A stretch of 45,743 nt of DNA from Sphingomonas bacterium (GTDB lineage Bacteria; Pseudomonadota; Alphaproteobacteria; Sphingomonadales; Sphingomonadaceae). The notes beneath the pieces were generated by a model. That model did no database searches. It was given only the letters and a program-made list of their open reading frames with translations, and was not told the origin of the DNA. The translations under genes were made by a program, and so were the position numbers. The first letter of the stretch is position 1; each line of letters opens with the position of its first letter. This document shows positions 1 through 9,882 of the stretch, piece after piece. The stretch covers positions 1 to 45,743 of the forward strand of contig NZ_JAQGKZ010000074.1 in the NCBI RefSeq assembly GCF_028289855.1, in the 5' to 3' direction.

Positions 1-376
<376 letters not shown>

Positions 377-437
377 CCCGACAGTGATGCTTTTTTGCAA
401 CGCAACATGATGATTCCGAAGCTGTCCACAGCCCCGG

Positions 438-466
438 CTTGCACTGTCATCTAAGCGACATATTGT
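438..466 (+). promoter_or_regulatory. Candidate promoter of the first TonB-dependent receptor
   Basis: TTGCAC at 439-444 and TATTGT at 461-466 are separated by 16 bases (17 if read as CTTGCA), a good fit to a housekeeping sigma promoter in this group. Transcription would start near 473, leaving an untranslated leader of about 60 bases before the ATG at 536. Found by eye only. Confidence 0.45.
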
Positions 467-535
467 GCCGTCATTGGCGCGGGGAAGGTGTGCGGATTCG
501 GCGCATCGAGCGAACGGCGCTCAAAGGGGAATACC

Positions 536-3346
536 ATGCGAACTCAATTGCTTATCGGCGCGGCAGTGGCTGCGATCATGCTCCCGGGCGCAGCTTACGC
601 TCAGTCGAGCGGATCGACCGACTTCGACAATACCGACATCATCATCACATCGACGAAGGCGCAGGGTGTCGGCGGCGTCCAGATTCCCGACAGCAGCAAG
701 GCGAAGGGCGTCCTGACGCAGGAGTTCATTTCGCGCCAGACCCCGGGCAACTCGATCCTCGATACGATCAACTCGCTGCCGGGCGTCAGCTTCCAGAACA
801 ACGATCCGTTCGGTTCGGCCGGCGGCACGCTGACGATTCGCGGCTTCGACGCGTCGCGCATCGGCCTGACGTTCGACGGCGTTCCGCTCAACGACACCGG
901 CAACTACGCGCTCTATTCTAACCAGCAGCTCGACCCCGAGCTGATCCAGCAGGTCAACGTCAGCTACGGCTCGACCGACGTCGACAGCCCGACCGCCGCG
1001 GCGTCGGGTTCGACCGTCAACTATACGACGATCGTCCCGACCGATAAGTTCGGCGTGCGCCTGCAGGGCTCGGTCGGCGACTATAATTTCTTCCGCGTGT
1101 TCGGCCTGCTCAATACCGGCACGTTCACGCCGTGGGGCACCAAAGCGTGGATTTCGGCGAGCAACGCCAACAACGACGTCGTGTTCAACAACTTCGGCAA
1201 GATCCGCAAGTCGCAGTACAACGCCCGCATCTATCAGCCGATCGGGTCGAACGGCGACTTCATCTCGCTGGCGGGCAACTACAACGTCAACCGCAACAAC
1301 TTCTTCGGCTCGGCGCCGCTGCGTCTCGACAGCAACGTGTTCTCGCAGACCGGCACCGGCACCGGGCCGGCCGCCGGCACGGTAAACAATCCTATTCTGA
1401 ATACGGGTGCGGTGCGCGTGGCGGGTACCGGTACGCCGAACCGTTTCCCGCTCGGCCGCGACGAGCTGCCCTATCCGATCGCGCGTTGCCTGACGACGGC
1501 GGGCGTGAACGGCACTGCTCAGACGCCCGGCACGGTCAGCGCAGCCGGCGCGTCGAACAACGGCCTTGCCTGCGGGAGCAGCTTCGACGAGCGCTACAAC
1601 CCGTCGAACACCGGCAGCATCCGCTTCGGGTCACGCTTTACGCTGGCGAAGGGTCTCGTGTTCACCGCCGACGCCAGCTTCCAGTACGTCAAGGCGAATG
1701 GCGGCGGCACCGTGACGGGCCGTGAAACCGTTGGCTACACGCAGACCGCGAACGCGACGCGCGGTGCGATCACCACGCCGCTCTATGGCTTCGTCGGCGG
1801 CACGTATTTCTTTGGCCGCGACCTGAACGGTGACGGTGACACGCTCGACCAGGTCACCCTGCTCGCGCCGAGCCAGACGGTCACGCACCGCTACGGCCTC
1901 ATCACCTCGTTGCGCTACGATATCGACAGCAACAACACGCTGCGTATCGCCTATTCGCACGATTACGGTCGCCATCGGCAGACCGGCGAGGTCAACCAAC
2001 TGGCGCCGGATGGTTATCCGACCGACGTGTTCCCGATCAACAATCCGCTACGCGACACGAACGGCTTCGTCGTCGAGAAGCGCGATCGCCTGTCGTTCGC
2101 GATCCTCGACCAGGTGGCCGGCGAATATCGCGGCACGTTCGGCAATTTGACCGCCAGCATCGGCGTGCGTGCGCCGTTCTTCGTTCGCAAGCTGAACAAC
2201 TTCTGCTTCACGACCAGCGCGAGCGGTTTCCTCGATTGCTTCGGTCGCGGCAACGCGGCGGCGAACGCCACCTACGCGACGGCCAACCCTTACACGTATA
2301 CTCCGGCGTCGGGCAGCACGGCGGCGAGCGTTATCGGTTTCGCGCCACCGCAATCTCGGACGTATCGCTACAACCGCGTGCTGCCGAACGTGGGCTTCAC
2401 CTACAAGTTCGGTGGCGGTGCCACGGCGTACATCAACTATTCGAAGGGCCTGCAGGTCCCGGGTACCGACAATCTGTACAACGCCTTCTTCTACCCGGTC
2501 GGGTCGCCGCAGGCGAAGCCGGTGCCGGAAACCTCGGACAATTTCGATGCCGGTTTCCGTTACACGACCAGCAAGATCCAGGCGTTCGTGGGTCCGTGGT
2601 ACACCCGGTTCACCAACCGTCTGGCCAGCTCGTTCGATCCGGACACGCAGACCACCTTCTACCGCAACCTGGGTCGGGTCGATAAGTACGGCATCGACGG
2701 CAGCCTGTCGTACAAGCCGATCCCCGAAGTCGTGGCCTATATCTACGGCTCGTACATGAAGTCGGAGATCAAGAATAACATCGTGCTCGGCAATTGCACG
2801 GTCGCGACGACGAGCAATTGTTCGACCGTCGGGGCACCGGTCTATGCGTTTACGGCCGGCAAGCGCGAATCGGGCGCACCGGTCTATACGTTCGGTGCAC
2901 GTCTGCAGGGCACGTTCGGCCCGGTCGCCTTGGCGATCCAGGCCAAGCGCACCGGTCCGCGCTACCTGAACGATCAGAACGTGCCGAACCTGCAGTGCAC
3001 CGCGGCGGTCGTGAACCAGATCTGCCCGACCGCGGCGGCCACCACGCCGACGACGTTTACGGGTAATACGCCGACCGGCGGTTACCTCGGTACGCGCGGG
3101 TTCGAATACCAGGTGTATGGGGCCAAGACGCCGGCCTATACTACGGTCGATCTCGACATGCGCGTGAGCCTGGAATGGGCGGGTCTCAACAAGACCACCT
3201 ACTTCCAATTCAACGTGCAGAACGTGTTCAACGAATTCTACGTCGGTGGTTTCTCGGGTGGTTCGACCAGCCAGTATACCTCGCCGCTGTTCACGCAGAT
3301 CGGCAGCCCGCGGGCATTCATCGGGACGCTCAACGTTCAGTTCTGA
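536..3346 (+). CDS. TonB-dependent outer membrane receptor, substrate unknown
   Basis: A 936-residue protein with a signal peptide (starts MRTQLLIGAAVAAIML, cleavage near AYAQ). A TonB-box-like DIIITSTK follows, then a plug domain (SILDTINSLPGVSFQNND, TLTIRGFDASRIGLTFDGVP) and a long barrel ending in NVQF with the terminal aromatic residue expected for BAM-assisted insertion. Receptors of this family import a ligand across the outer membrane using TonB energy. The open frame extends upstream, but I chose ATG 536 because GGGGA sits 5 bases before it and it places the signal peptide at the N-terminus. A promoter-like sequence at 438-466 and a terminator at 3370-3402 suggest it is transcribed alone. 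Barrel loops are rich in Asn, Thr and Gly; the sequence does not tell the substrate. Confidence 0.9.
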   Translation: MRTQLLIGAAVAAIMLPGAAYAQSSGSTDFDNTDIIITSTKAQGVGGVQIPDSSKAKGVLTQEFISRQTPGNSILDTINSLPGVSFQNNDPFGSAGGTLTIRGFDASRIGLTFDGVPLNDTGNYALYSNQQLDPELIQQVNVSYGSTDVDSPTAAASGSTVNYTTIVPTDKFGVRLQGSVGDYNFFRVFGLLNTGTFTPWGTKAWISASNANNDVVFNNFGKIRKSQYNARIYQPIGSNGDFISLAGNYNVNRNNFFGSAPLRLDSNVFSQTGTGTGPAAGTVNNPILNTGAVRVAGTGTPNRFPLGRDELPYPIARCLTTAGVNGTAQTPGTVSAAGASNNGLACGSSFDERYNPSNTGSIRFGSRFTLAKGLVFTADASFQYVKANGGGTVTGRETVGYTQTANATRGAITTPLYGFVGGTYFFGRDLNGDGDTLDQVTLLAPSQTVTHRYGLITSLRYDIDSNNTLRIAYSHDYGRHRQTGEVNQLAPDGYPTDVFPINNPLRDTNGFVVEKRDRLSFAILDQVAGEYRGTFGNLTASIGVRAPFFVRKLNNFCFTTSASGFLDCFGRGNAAANATYATANPYTYTPASGSTAASVIGFAPPQSRTYRYNRVLPNVGFTYKFGGGATAYINYSKGLQVPGTDNLYNAFFYPVGSPQAKPVPETSDNFDAGFRYTTSKIQAFVGPWYTRFTNRLASSFDPDTQTTFYRNLGRVDKYGIDGSLSYKPIPEVVAYIYGSYMKSEIKNNIVLGNCTVATTSNCSTVGAPVYAFTAGKRESGAPVYTFGARLQGTFGPVALAIQAKRTGPRYLNDQNVPNLQCTAAVVNQICPTAAATTPTTFTGNTPTGGYLGTRGFEYQVYGAKTPAYTTVDLDMRVSLEWAGLNKTTYFQFNVQNVFNEFYVGGFSGGSTSQYTSPLFTQIGSPRAFIGTLNVQF

Positions 3347-3369
3347 TCGATCTCGACGCGTAAGAAATC

Positions 3370-3402
3370 GGCCGCCGCCCCACCCGGGACGGCGGCCTTT
3401 TT
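3370..3402 (+). terminator. Intrinsic terminator after the first TonB receptor
   Basis: GGCCGCCG at 3370-3377 pairs perfectly with CGGCGGCC at 3390-3397, and five T follow at 3398-3402. It sits 23 bases after the receptor stop codon. Confidence 0.8.
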
Positions 3403-3490
3403 CTTGGTTCGCCGGAACGAAATAGCGTCGCTCTTTCATTCCCGGCCGCAAACCCGGCCAGCATCGCGTGAGCGATGACCGGCGATGCGG

Positions 3491-3526
3491 CCCTTCGACT
3501 GCCTGCGAGGCAGGCGCTCAGGACAT
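3491..3526. repeat. Possible degenerate palindromic repeat between convergent receptor genes
   Basis: The stretch contains CCCTTCGACTGCC, a small TGCC/GGCA hairpin and GCTCAGGACATG, resembling the short TTCGAC...GCTCAGGAC palindromic repeats common between genes in sphingomonads. A second small hairpin (CATCGC/GCGATG) lies just to the left near 3463-3478. The 145-base gap 3403-3547 between the convergent receptor genes holds nothing else I recognise. The repeat assignment rests on resemblance and one copy. Confidence 0.3.
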
Positions 3527-3547
3527 GCTTCGCCGCGTCGCCCTCCG

Positions 3548-5785
3548 CTACAACCGCAGCGTCAGGTCGGCGTGGAACGTGCGCTGCGGGAACGGGTGAA
3601 ACAGGAAATAGCGGTCGTTGGTGACGTTATCGACGCCGATCCCGAGCGTGTATTTCTTCCCCACCGCGAATTGCGCGCGCAGATCGACGACCAGGAATTT
3701 GTAGAACCCCTGATAGGTGTTGCCGACCACATCGCTGTTGTCGAGCGTCCCGTAAAGGCGGCTCGAATAGCGTCCCGCCGCGGTCAGCGCGACGCCATCC
3801 ACCGGACGCCAGGTCGCGACTGCGGTCGCCTTCCAGCGCGGCACGGTGGGGATCAGTTTGCCCACCGACGCCGGCAGCGCCGCGTTGGCGCGCGTGGTCG
3901 CGTCAGCATAGGTGACGCTGCCCGACAGGTCGAACCGCGGGATCAGGTCGTTGCGCACCACCGCCAGTTCGACGCCGCGCGCGCGGGTACGATCGACGTT
4001 CTGGACGAAGGTCGCCAGCGCCGGCCCGCCATTGAGCGGCCCGGTCTGCGAAATAAGCGCGTCGGTCACCACTTCGTTGAATAGTGACAGCCGGATCGAT
4101 CCCCGCTTGCCGGTGCGTTCGATCGACACTTCGGTCGATCGCGCGCGTTCGGGGCGAAGGTCGGGGTTGGGCACCGCCGCAACCGGCGTCGTGACGATCT
4201 GGTAGAGTTCGCCGACGGTGGGAAAACGCCACGCCTGGCCGAACGCCAGCTGCGCTTTCCACCCCGCAGCTGGCTCCCACGCCAGCGCTGCCTTGGGCGA
4301 GAATTTCGCCGCCGATCGCTCGGGCTGGTTGACCGCAATCGCGGGGGACAGCGAGAAATTGACCCCGTCATAGGCGCGCCACCATTCGTAGCGCCCGCCC
4401 AAAGTCAGCGTGACCGATGGAAGGATTTTCCACGCATCCTGCACCCACAATGCCGCTGTACGGGTCTTGCCCAAAGATTGCAGGTTAAGCGCGCCCGCGC
4501 TGCCGGCGACCCAGTCGGTCGTTGTGAAGCGGTTGCTGGCGATCCTGAACCGGTCCCAATGCGCGCCGAAGCTCAATGCGCTGGGACCGGAGCGCCAAAC
4601 CGCCTTGGCGTCGAGCGTGATCCAGCCGGTACCGTCGAGCCGCGTGATCGTCCCCGCACCGCCGGTCGCCGCCGCGGGCAAGGCGGTGGCCGCAATCCGC
4701 TGTTCGTCGCGATCGACGATGTAGCGTGTGCCGATGACCTGCCAGTCGAACGCCTTGCCCGACCCGCCAAGCGACAGCGCGTGCGACCAGTGGCGCTGAT
4801 CGGTGCGGTACACACCGGCGCTCAGCGCGAGCGGCCAGTTGGGCGCGCCCGTCGCGATCGTCGTGAGATACGTCTGTGACGACGAATCGGTGCGATTGAG
4901 GAACAGCCCGCCGACATAGGTCAGCCGCAGCGACGACGTCAGATCGATCGCTGCCTTGAGCTTGAGCCGGTCCTGGCCCTGATCCTCTATCCCGGTCGCG
5001 CCGAGTACGCGGAGCGGTTGCCCCACGCGATTGACGTCGGCGGGTCCGCCTTCGGTACCGGCGGGTGCCGTGGTCGCGGTGGCGAACCCGAGCGGCTGGC
5101 CCCGGCTCTTCACATGGTCGTAACTGGCGAACAGCGCGAGCGGCCCGAACCGGTCGCCGACGGTGGCGCCGACCTGATACGCCGCAAAGGTGTCGTTGCG
5201 CCCGTACAAATCGGAGGTCTGGACGCTCGTGCCCGCGCTCAGCGTCGCTTCTAATGCGTCTGGCAAGCGCGTGGTGATATTGACCACCGCGCCGATCGAA
5301 TTGCCCGGATAGGCGGCCGAGAACGGGCCATACAGCACGTCGATCCGCGCGATCTCCTGCGGCGACACCGCGCTCCAGCGGGGGCTGGCCGAGGTGTTGT
5401 TGTTGCCGATCAACGCCGACAGCAACGCGCCATCGGCGTAGATCAGACTGCGCGCGCTGGCGCCCAGCCCCGAGGTTCGCGTCGCGAGCGGCGCTTGCGT
5501 GTCGCCAATGTGACGTTTGCGGACGATCAGGCTGGGCAGATACTTGACCGTATCCTCGACGTTCATCGCGTTGACGGTGCGCGCGATTCGGTCGGCATCG
5601 ACCGACGCTGCGGCATTGGGGGTATTCTCGATCGTCTGCTTCTGCCGCTGCGCGACGATCAATATGTCGTCCTTGCCCGGATCGGTGTCCGGGACGGAGT
5701 CGTCGGCAGCCCAGGCGGGCATGGCGGCGGTGCTCGCGAGCACGGCGAGCGAAGCGCGCAGCAGTGCGCGCGTGGAGATGGTCAT
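3548..5785 (-). CDS. TonB-dependent receptor, possibly metal-related
   Basis: A 745-residue outer membrane receptor. It starts with a signal peptide (MTISTRALLRASLAVLAS, cleavage near AWAAD), then a TonB-box-like DDILIVAQRQ, a plug (NVEDTVKYLPSLIVRKRHIG, then ARIDVLYGPFSAAYPGNSIG) and a barrel ending FHADLTLRL. I chose the ATG at 5785 (minus strand) because AAGGAA precedes it and it leads directly into the signal peptide; an upstream ATG at 5809 would add eight unlikely residues. The gene lies 51 bases downstream of a DUF2946-like gene on the same strand. DUF2946 genes are often found beside receptors linked to copper or other metals, so a metal or metallophore substrate is an inference from context. 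The sequence itself does not name the ligand. Confidence 0.88.
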   Translation of the reverse strand: MTISTRALLRASLAVLASTAAMPAWAADDSVPDTDPGKDDILIVAQRQKQTIENTPNAAASVDADRIARTVNAMNVEDTVKYLPSLIVRKRHIGDTQAPLATRTSGLGASARSLIYADGALLSALIGNNNTSASPRWSAVSPQEIARIDVLYGPFSAAYPGNSIGAVVNITTRLPDALEATLSAGTSVQTSDLYGRNDTFAAYQVGATVGDRFGPLALFASYDHVKSRGQPLGFATATTAPAGTEGGPADVNRVGQPLRVLGATGIEDQGQDRLKLKAAIDLTSSLRLTYVGGLFLNRTDSSSQTYLTTIATGAPNWPLALSAGVYRTDQRHWSHALSLGGSGKAFDWQVIGTRYIVDRDEQRIAATALPAAATGGAGTITRLDGTGWITLDAKAVWRSGPSALSFGAHWDRFRIASNRFTTTDWVAGSAGALNLQSLGKTRTAALWVQDAWKILPSVTLTLGGRYEWWRAYDGVNFSLSPAIAVNQPERSAAKFSPKAALAWEPAAGWKAQLAFGQAWRFPTVGELYQIVTTPVAAVPNPDLRPERARSTEVSIERTGKRGSIRLSLFNEVVTDALISQTGPLNGGPALATFVQNVDRTRARGVELAVVRNDLIPRFDLSGSVTYADATTRANAALPASVGKLIPTVPRWKATAVATWRPVDGVALTAAGRYSSRLYGTLDNSDVVGNTYQGFYKFLVVDLRAQFAVGKKYTLGIGVDNVTNDRYFLFHPFPQRTFHADLTLRL

Positions 5786-5836
5786 GAAGGAATTTCCTTG
5801 CTCAAACACGATTGGCCGCGCGGACGCGGCAATGGT

Positions 5837-6244
5837 TCAGGCCAGGGTAGGAGGTCCGGTTGCGGGCGGCGGCGGTGCGGCGAGGCCACGGCCGGGGACG
5901 GTGGCCGCGGCCGGGCGGTCCGGTGCGACGGTAAAGGTACGCGCCGGCGCAAGGATTGCCGGCAAGGGCGGCGGCGCATCGGCGATGCCGACTCCGGCAA
6001 AGGCACAGGGATGGTCGCCAGCTTGTCCGTTGGCCGGCGCCTTACGATGCAGCTTACCGTCGAACGTCAGCACCATCACGTCGTCGGGCCCGTGGCCGTT
6101 GCACAGCGCAATCTCGATCCCGCCCGCCGCATTGGCGACCGGCATCCATCCCTCGGGCGCCAGGCCGCGCACAAGCAAGGCCCCGACCAGAAGCATCAGC
6201 CACGCAAAGCGATGGCGCGGCAGGGCGGACGAGCGGAACGGCAT
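5837..6244 (-). CDS. DUF2946-like membrane or periplasmic protein
   Basis: A 135-residue protein with an N-terminal hydrophobic segment (RFAWLMLLVGALLVRGLAP, about residues 12-30), a middle part with GIEIALCNGHG and HPCAFAG, and a Pro/Ala-rich tail. The short N-terminal span followed by a Cys in the ALC context and a later HPCAFAG matches the layout of DUF2946 proteins, small proteins of unknown role often found in copper-related loci. The His and Cys residues could bind metal, which is inference. AGGGAAAG precedes the start. It is the first gene of a likely two-gene unit with the TonB-dependent receptor downstream, and is divergent from the histidine kinase gene at 6337. Confidence 0.65.
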   Translation of the reverse strand: MPFRSSALPRHRFAWLMLLVGALLVRGLAPEGWMPVANAAGGIEIALCNGHGPDDVMVLTFDGKLHRKAPANGQAGDHPCAFAGVGIADAPPPLPAILAPARTFTVAPDRPAAATVPGRGLAAPPPPATGPPTLA

Positions 6245-6336
6245 TGCGGCTTTCCCTAGTCGAGGCGCCGTGCCGAGGCCATCCCAAACCCCGCGCCTTT
6301 TCGCGCGGCGCTCAGCGGGTATAAGGGCGCCGCTCC

Positions 6337-7488
6337 ATGCCCAACCTTCCCGTCCCCGCCGATCCGCCCGAAGCGGTTGCCACGCGCCGCTTCTGGCGCC
6401 CGGCGATCTTCTCGCGCCCGTTCTTCGAGGACAAGGGCAAGGCGTTCTGGCGGCTGCAGGCGGCGGGGTGGACCGGATATCTGCTGCTGCGCTCGGTCTC
6501 GGCGATCTCGAACAATCAACCGGCCTCGGCGCTGATCTCCGTGATCATCGAATCGATCATCGGCTATTGCATCACGCTGCTGCTCTCGACGCTGTACGGC
6601 TATTACCGACGGCTGCCGCGGATCAGCGGCGTCGTCATGACGATCGTCACGCTGGCCGGCGCGACCTTGCTCGGATCGGTGCTCAACGCTTTCTCGTTCA
6701 GTTTCATGAAGCTCGACAATCCCGGCATCAACCTGACGCTGGTGCTGGGTCAATTGTTCCTGATCTTCACCGTGCTGGCGGGCTGGTCGGCACTCTATTT
6801 CGGGATCAATTTCTACCTGATCGTCGAGGAGCAGAACGACCAGCTGGAGACGCTGGGCAACCAGGCGTCGACCGCGCAGCTGGCGATGTTGCGCTATCAG
6901 CTCAACCCGCACTTCCTGTTCAACACGCTCAATTCGATCTCGACGCTGGTGCTACTCAAGGAAACCGAGCGCGCCAATGCGATGCTGTCGCGGCTGGCCG
7001 ATTTCCTACGTTTCACGCTGATCTACGAGCCCACCGCGCACGTCACGCTGGCGCAGGAAGTGCAGACGCTCAAACTCTATCTCGAGATCGAGAAGATGCG
7101 CTTCGAAAGCCGGTTGCGCCCGGTATTCGAGATCGATCCGCGCGCCGAACGCGCGCGATTGCCGTCGCTGCTGCTGCAACCGCTCGTCGAAAACGCGATC
7201 AAATACGCCGTTACGCCGAGCGAGGAGGGGGCGGAAATCGCGGTTTCGGCACGGCTCGTCGGCGAACGCGTGCGGATCGCCGTGTCCGACACCGGTCCCG
7301 GCTTGATCGAGAACAAGTTAGGTCCAAGCCTTTCAACCGGCGTGGGGCTCGCCAATATAAGAGACCGGCTGGTTCAGGCGTACGGGCCCGACCACCGATT
7401 CGACAGTCGATCGACGCCAGGGGGCGGCTTTGTCGTGGAGATCGAGATTCCGTACCAATTGGACGATCCGAATAGAGAGGCCGCATGA
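6337..7488 (+). CDS. LytS/YehU-type sensor histidine kinase
   Basis: A 383-residue membrane kinase. About four hydrophobic segments occupy residues 40-165. The phospho-acceptor region YQLNPHFLFNTLNSIS follows (His192), typical of the His_kinase family PF06580, with an N box LLLQPLVENAIKYA and a G box DTGPGL near the C-terminus. It would phosphorylate its partner regulator, whose gene begins within its stop codon (ATGA at 7485-7488), so the two are translationally coupled. There is no large periplasmic domain, so the stimulus is probably sensed within or near the membrane. The signal is unknown. The gene is divergent from the DUF2946-like gene with a 92-base gap. Confidence 0.92.
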   Translation: MPNLPVPADPPEAVATRRFWRPAIFSRPFFEDKGKAFWRLQAAGWTGYLLLRSVSAISNNQPASALISVIIESIIGYCITLLLSTLYGYYRRLPRISGVVMTIVTLAGATLLGSVLNAFSFSFMKLDNPGINLTLVLGQLFLIFTVLAGWSALYFGINFYLIVEEQNDQLETLGNQASTAQLAMLRYQLNPHFLFNTLNSISTLVLLKETERANAMLSRLADFLRFTLIYEPTAHVTLAQEVQTLKLYLEIEKMRFESRLRPVFEIDPRAERARLPSLLLQPLVENAIKYAVTPSEEGAEIAVSARLVGERVRIAVSDTGPGLIENKLGPSLSTGVGLANIRDRLVQAYGPDHRFDSRSTPGGGFVVEIEIPYQLDDPNREAA

Positions 7489-8285
7489 CGATCAGAACGA
7501 TTTTGGTGGATGACGAGACCTTGGCGATCCAGGGGCTCGAGCTTCGCCTGCAAGCGCATGACGATGTCGAGATCATCGACCGTTGCGCCAACGGCCGCGA
7601 GGCGATCCGCAGCATCAAGACCAACAAGCCCGACCTCGTCTTTCTCGACATCCAGATGCCGGGGTTCGACGGCTTTTCGGTGGTGCAGGGGCTGATGGAG
7701 GTCGAACCGCCGCTGTTCGTGTTCGTGACGGCCTATTCGGAGCATGCGTTGCGGGCGTTCGAGGCGCAGGCGGTCGATTATCTGGTCAAGCCGGTCGAGG
7801 AATCGCGCCTCGCCGATACGCTCGAACGCGTCCGCCAGCGGCTGAGCGAGAAACGCGGCGCCGAGGAAGTCGAGAAATACAGGGAAGCGCTCGCCGAGGT
7901 TTCGCCCGAAGCGGCCGAGGAGATTTCCGACGGCGGCGGCGATCATTCGTCGAACCGCTTCGAAAAACTCATCAACATCAAGGATCGCGGCAAGATTTTC
8001 CGCGTCGATGTCGACACGATCGAGGTGGTCGAAGCGGCCGGCGATTACATGTGCATCAAGACCGGCGACAACACGCTGATCCTGCGCCAGACGATGAAGG
8101 ACCTCGAGAAGCGCCTCGACCCGCGCCGGTTTCAGCGCGTTCACCGCTCGACGATCGTCAACCTCGACCTCGTGCGTCAGGTCAAGCCGCACACCAATGG
8201 CGAGTGCTTCCTGGTGCTCGATTCGGGCGGGCAGGTGAAGGTCAGCCGGAGTTATCGCGACGTGGTGGCGCGGTTCGTTCACTAA
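7485..8285 (+). CDS. LytTR-family response regulator
   Basis: A 266-residue DNA-binding regulator. The receiver domain spans residues 1-115: acidic pocket DDE at 9-11, phospho-acceptor Asp55 in VFLDIQMPG, Thr82 and Lys102 (VKP). A charged linker (about 120-155) leads to a C-terminal LytTR domain with EAAGDYMCIKTGD, RFQRVHRSTIVNL and VKVSRSYRD. LytTR regulators bind direct repeats upstream of target promoters once phosphorylated. It overlaps the kinase gene by four bases and is clearly its partner. Targets are not evident from the sequence. Confidence 0.94.
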   Translation: MTIRTILVDDETLAIQGLELRLQAHDDVEIIDRCANGREAIRSIKTNKPDLVFLDIQMPGFDGFSVVQGLMEVEPPLFVFVTAYSEHALRAFEAQAVDYLVKPVEESRLADTLERVRQRLSEKRGAEEVEKYREALAEVSPEAAEEISDGGGDHSSNRFEKLINIKDRGKIFRVDVDTIEVVEAAGDYMCIKTGDNTLILRQTMKDLEKRLDPRRFQRVHRSTIVNLDLVRQVKPHTNGECFLVLDSGGQVKVSRSYRDVVARFVH

Positions 8286-8302
8286 ACGCCGGGGAGGGCG
8301 CG

Positions 8303-9055
8303 ATGAGCAGCAACTACGAAACCTTCGCCGCGCTGCATGTCCCCGGCGACCCGCTGATCATCTATAATTGCTGGGATCCCGGCAGCGCCGTCGCGATCGC
8401 CAAGGCCGGCGCGAAGGCGATTGCGACGGGGAGCCACGGCGCCGCCGAATCGCTCGGATTTCATGATGGCGAAGAACTCCCGCTCGACCTCGCGCTCGAC
8501 AATGCGCGGCGGATCATGGGCGTCGTCGACCTGCCCGTGTCGATCGATTTCGAAAGTGGCTACGCGTCCGATCCCGAGGGCGTCGCTGCGAACCATGCCA
8601 AGCTCGCCGCGACTGGCGCGGTCGGATGCAATTTCGAGGATTCGGTAATCGGCGGCGAGGGGGTTTACGGCCTCGCGCAGCAGGCCGACCGCGTCGCGGC
8701 GGCGCGCAAGGGCGCGGGCGATGCCTTTTACATCAACGCGCGGGTCGATCTGTATTTGCGCACGCCCAAGGATCGCCACGACGCGTCGCTGGTCGACCAG
8801 ACCGTCGAGCGCGCGCAGGCCTATATGGCGGCGGGCGCGAGCGGCATCTTCGTTCCCGGCCTGCGCGACGTCGCGGCGATCGCCGATATCGTCAAGCGCA
8901 CCGGCGCGCGGATTAACATAATCCCGGGCGCGACTCAGCTTGCCCGTGAATTCGCCGACGCTGGCGTGGCGCGGGTCAGCTACGGCGGCGGGCCATGGTT
9001 CGCGGCGATGGCGTGGCTGGAGGAGCAAGCGCGCCCGGCGATCAACTGGCGCTAG
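8303..9055 (+). CDS. Isocitrate lyase/PEP mutase family enzyme
   Basis: A 250-residue TIM-barrel protein of the isocitrate lyase/phosphoenolpyruvate mutase superfamily. Diagnostic parts are IYNCWDPGSAVAIAKAGAKA, the DFESGYA metal-site motif, GCNFEDSV and INARVDLYL. The KKCGH motif of true isocitrate and methylisocitrate lyases is not present, so this is one of the many family members whose substrate (a small oxo-acid or C-C/C-P cleavage substrate) is not defined. ATG 8303 has GGGGAGGG about six bases upstream. It lies 17 bases after the response regulator gene on the same strand and may be cotranscribed with the two-component pair. The 193-base gap to pyrE on its far side shows no clear feature. 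Confidence 0.85.
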   Translation: MSSNYETFAALHVPGDPLIIYNCWDPGSAVAIAKAGAKAIATGSHGAAESLGFHDGEELPLDLALDNARRIMGVVDLPVSIDFESGYASDPEGVAANHAKLAATGAVGCNFEDSVIGGEGVYGLAQQADRVAAARKGAGDAFYINARVDLYLRTPKDRHDASLVDQTVERAQAYMAAGASGIFVPGLRDVAAIADIVKRTGARINIIPGATQLAREFADAGVARVSYGGGPWFAAMAWLEEQARPAINWR

Positions 9056-9248
9056 GGCAAGGTGATGGGCAAGCGCAGCGGCGTAGCCGACCACGAGGCT
9101 GACTTGGCGAAGCTGAGTTGGGCGAATTGGACGCCGAAATAGGTCGCTGTCGGATGCGTCTTTCAATCGCCGCGAATACTCGTCAGCGAAAAGACTTCTA
9201 AAGCCGCATCCATCGGCTCGAGCGATTTAGAGCCCGTCGGATCGACAA

Positions 9249-9842
9249 CTAGTCGAGCGGCCTGCGATCCTCGTCGGTCACGCCGAGGTCGGTCGCGGTG
9301 AACAACGTATGCAGCGTGATCCCGCGCTCGGCCAGCATCTCGCTCGCGCCCTGCTCGCGGTCGAGGATGACGATCGCGTCGGTCATCACGCCCCCCGCTT
9401 CGGCGATCTGGTCGGCCGCCTTCAGGATCGACCCGCCGCTCGTCGCGACATCGTCGATCAGCACGACGCGCTTACCCGCCAGCGTCTCGCCGCCAGTATC
9501 GTCGAGCCCTTCGACCATCAGCGACGTGCCATGAGCCTTCGCCGCTTTCCGTACGAACACCGCGCCGATCGGGCGCCCGGCGTCCCAGCTCGCCGCGGCG
9601 ATCCCGCCGAGCAACGGCACCGCGCCCATCTCCAGCCCGGCGACGTAATCCGCCTGCAGCCCGTCGAGCACCGACAGCAGCCCGCGCGCGCATTGCGCTG
9701 CGCCTTCGGGGGTCATCATCGTCGCCTTCATGTTGAAATAGATCCGGCTGCGCTTGCCCGACACGAGCAGGAATTCGCCCCGCTTGAAGGTGCGGGCGGC
9801 GAGCAAAGCGCGCAGCGCCTCGCGGTCGTACGATCCGGTCAT
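9249..9842 (-). CDS. pyrE: Orotate phosphoribosyltransferase
   Basis: A 197-residue enzyme that transfers the phosphoribosyl group of PRPP to orotate, making OMP in pyrimidine synthesis. The PRPP-binding motif VVLIDDVATSGGS is intact, and GEFLLVSGKRSRIYFNMKAT near residue 22 and the GLEMGAVPLLGGIAA segment match PyrE. Length is normal for the family. It lies 40 bases downstream of an S9 peptidase gene on the same strand and is convergent with the PEP mutase-like gene. Confidence 0.95.
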   Translation of the reverse strand: MTGSYDREALRALLAARTFKRGEFLLVSGKRSRIYFNMKATMMTPEGAAQCARGLLSVLDGLQADYVAGLEMGAVPLLGGIAAASWDAGRPIGAVFVRKAAKAHGTSLMVEGLDDTGGETLAGKRVVLIDDVATSGGSILKAADQIAEAGGVMTDAIVILDREQGASEMLAERGITLHTLFTATDLGVTDEDRRPLD

Positions 9843-9882
9843 GGCGGCTCTTTCGGTCAGCGCCGCCGGAGCGTCAACCGCG

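Noticed and set aside
9065..9142. 25-residue open frame in the gap between the PEP mutase-like gene and pyrE
   Set aside because: Only a weak purine stretch precedes it, there is no hydrophobic segment or recognisable motif, and a frame this short is expected by chance.
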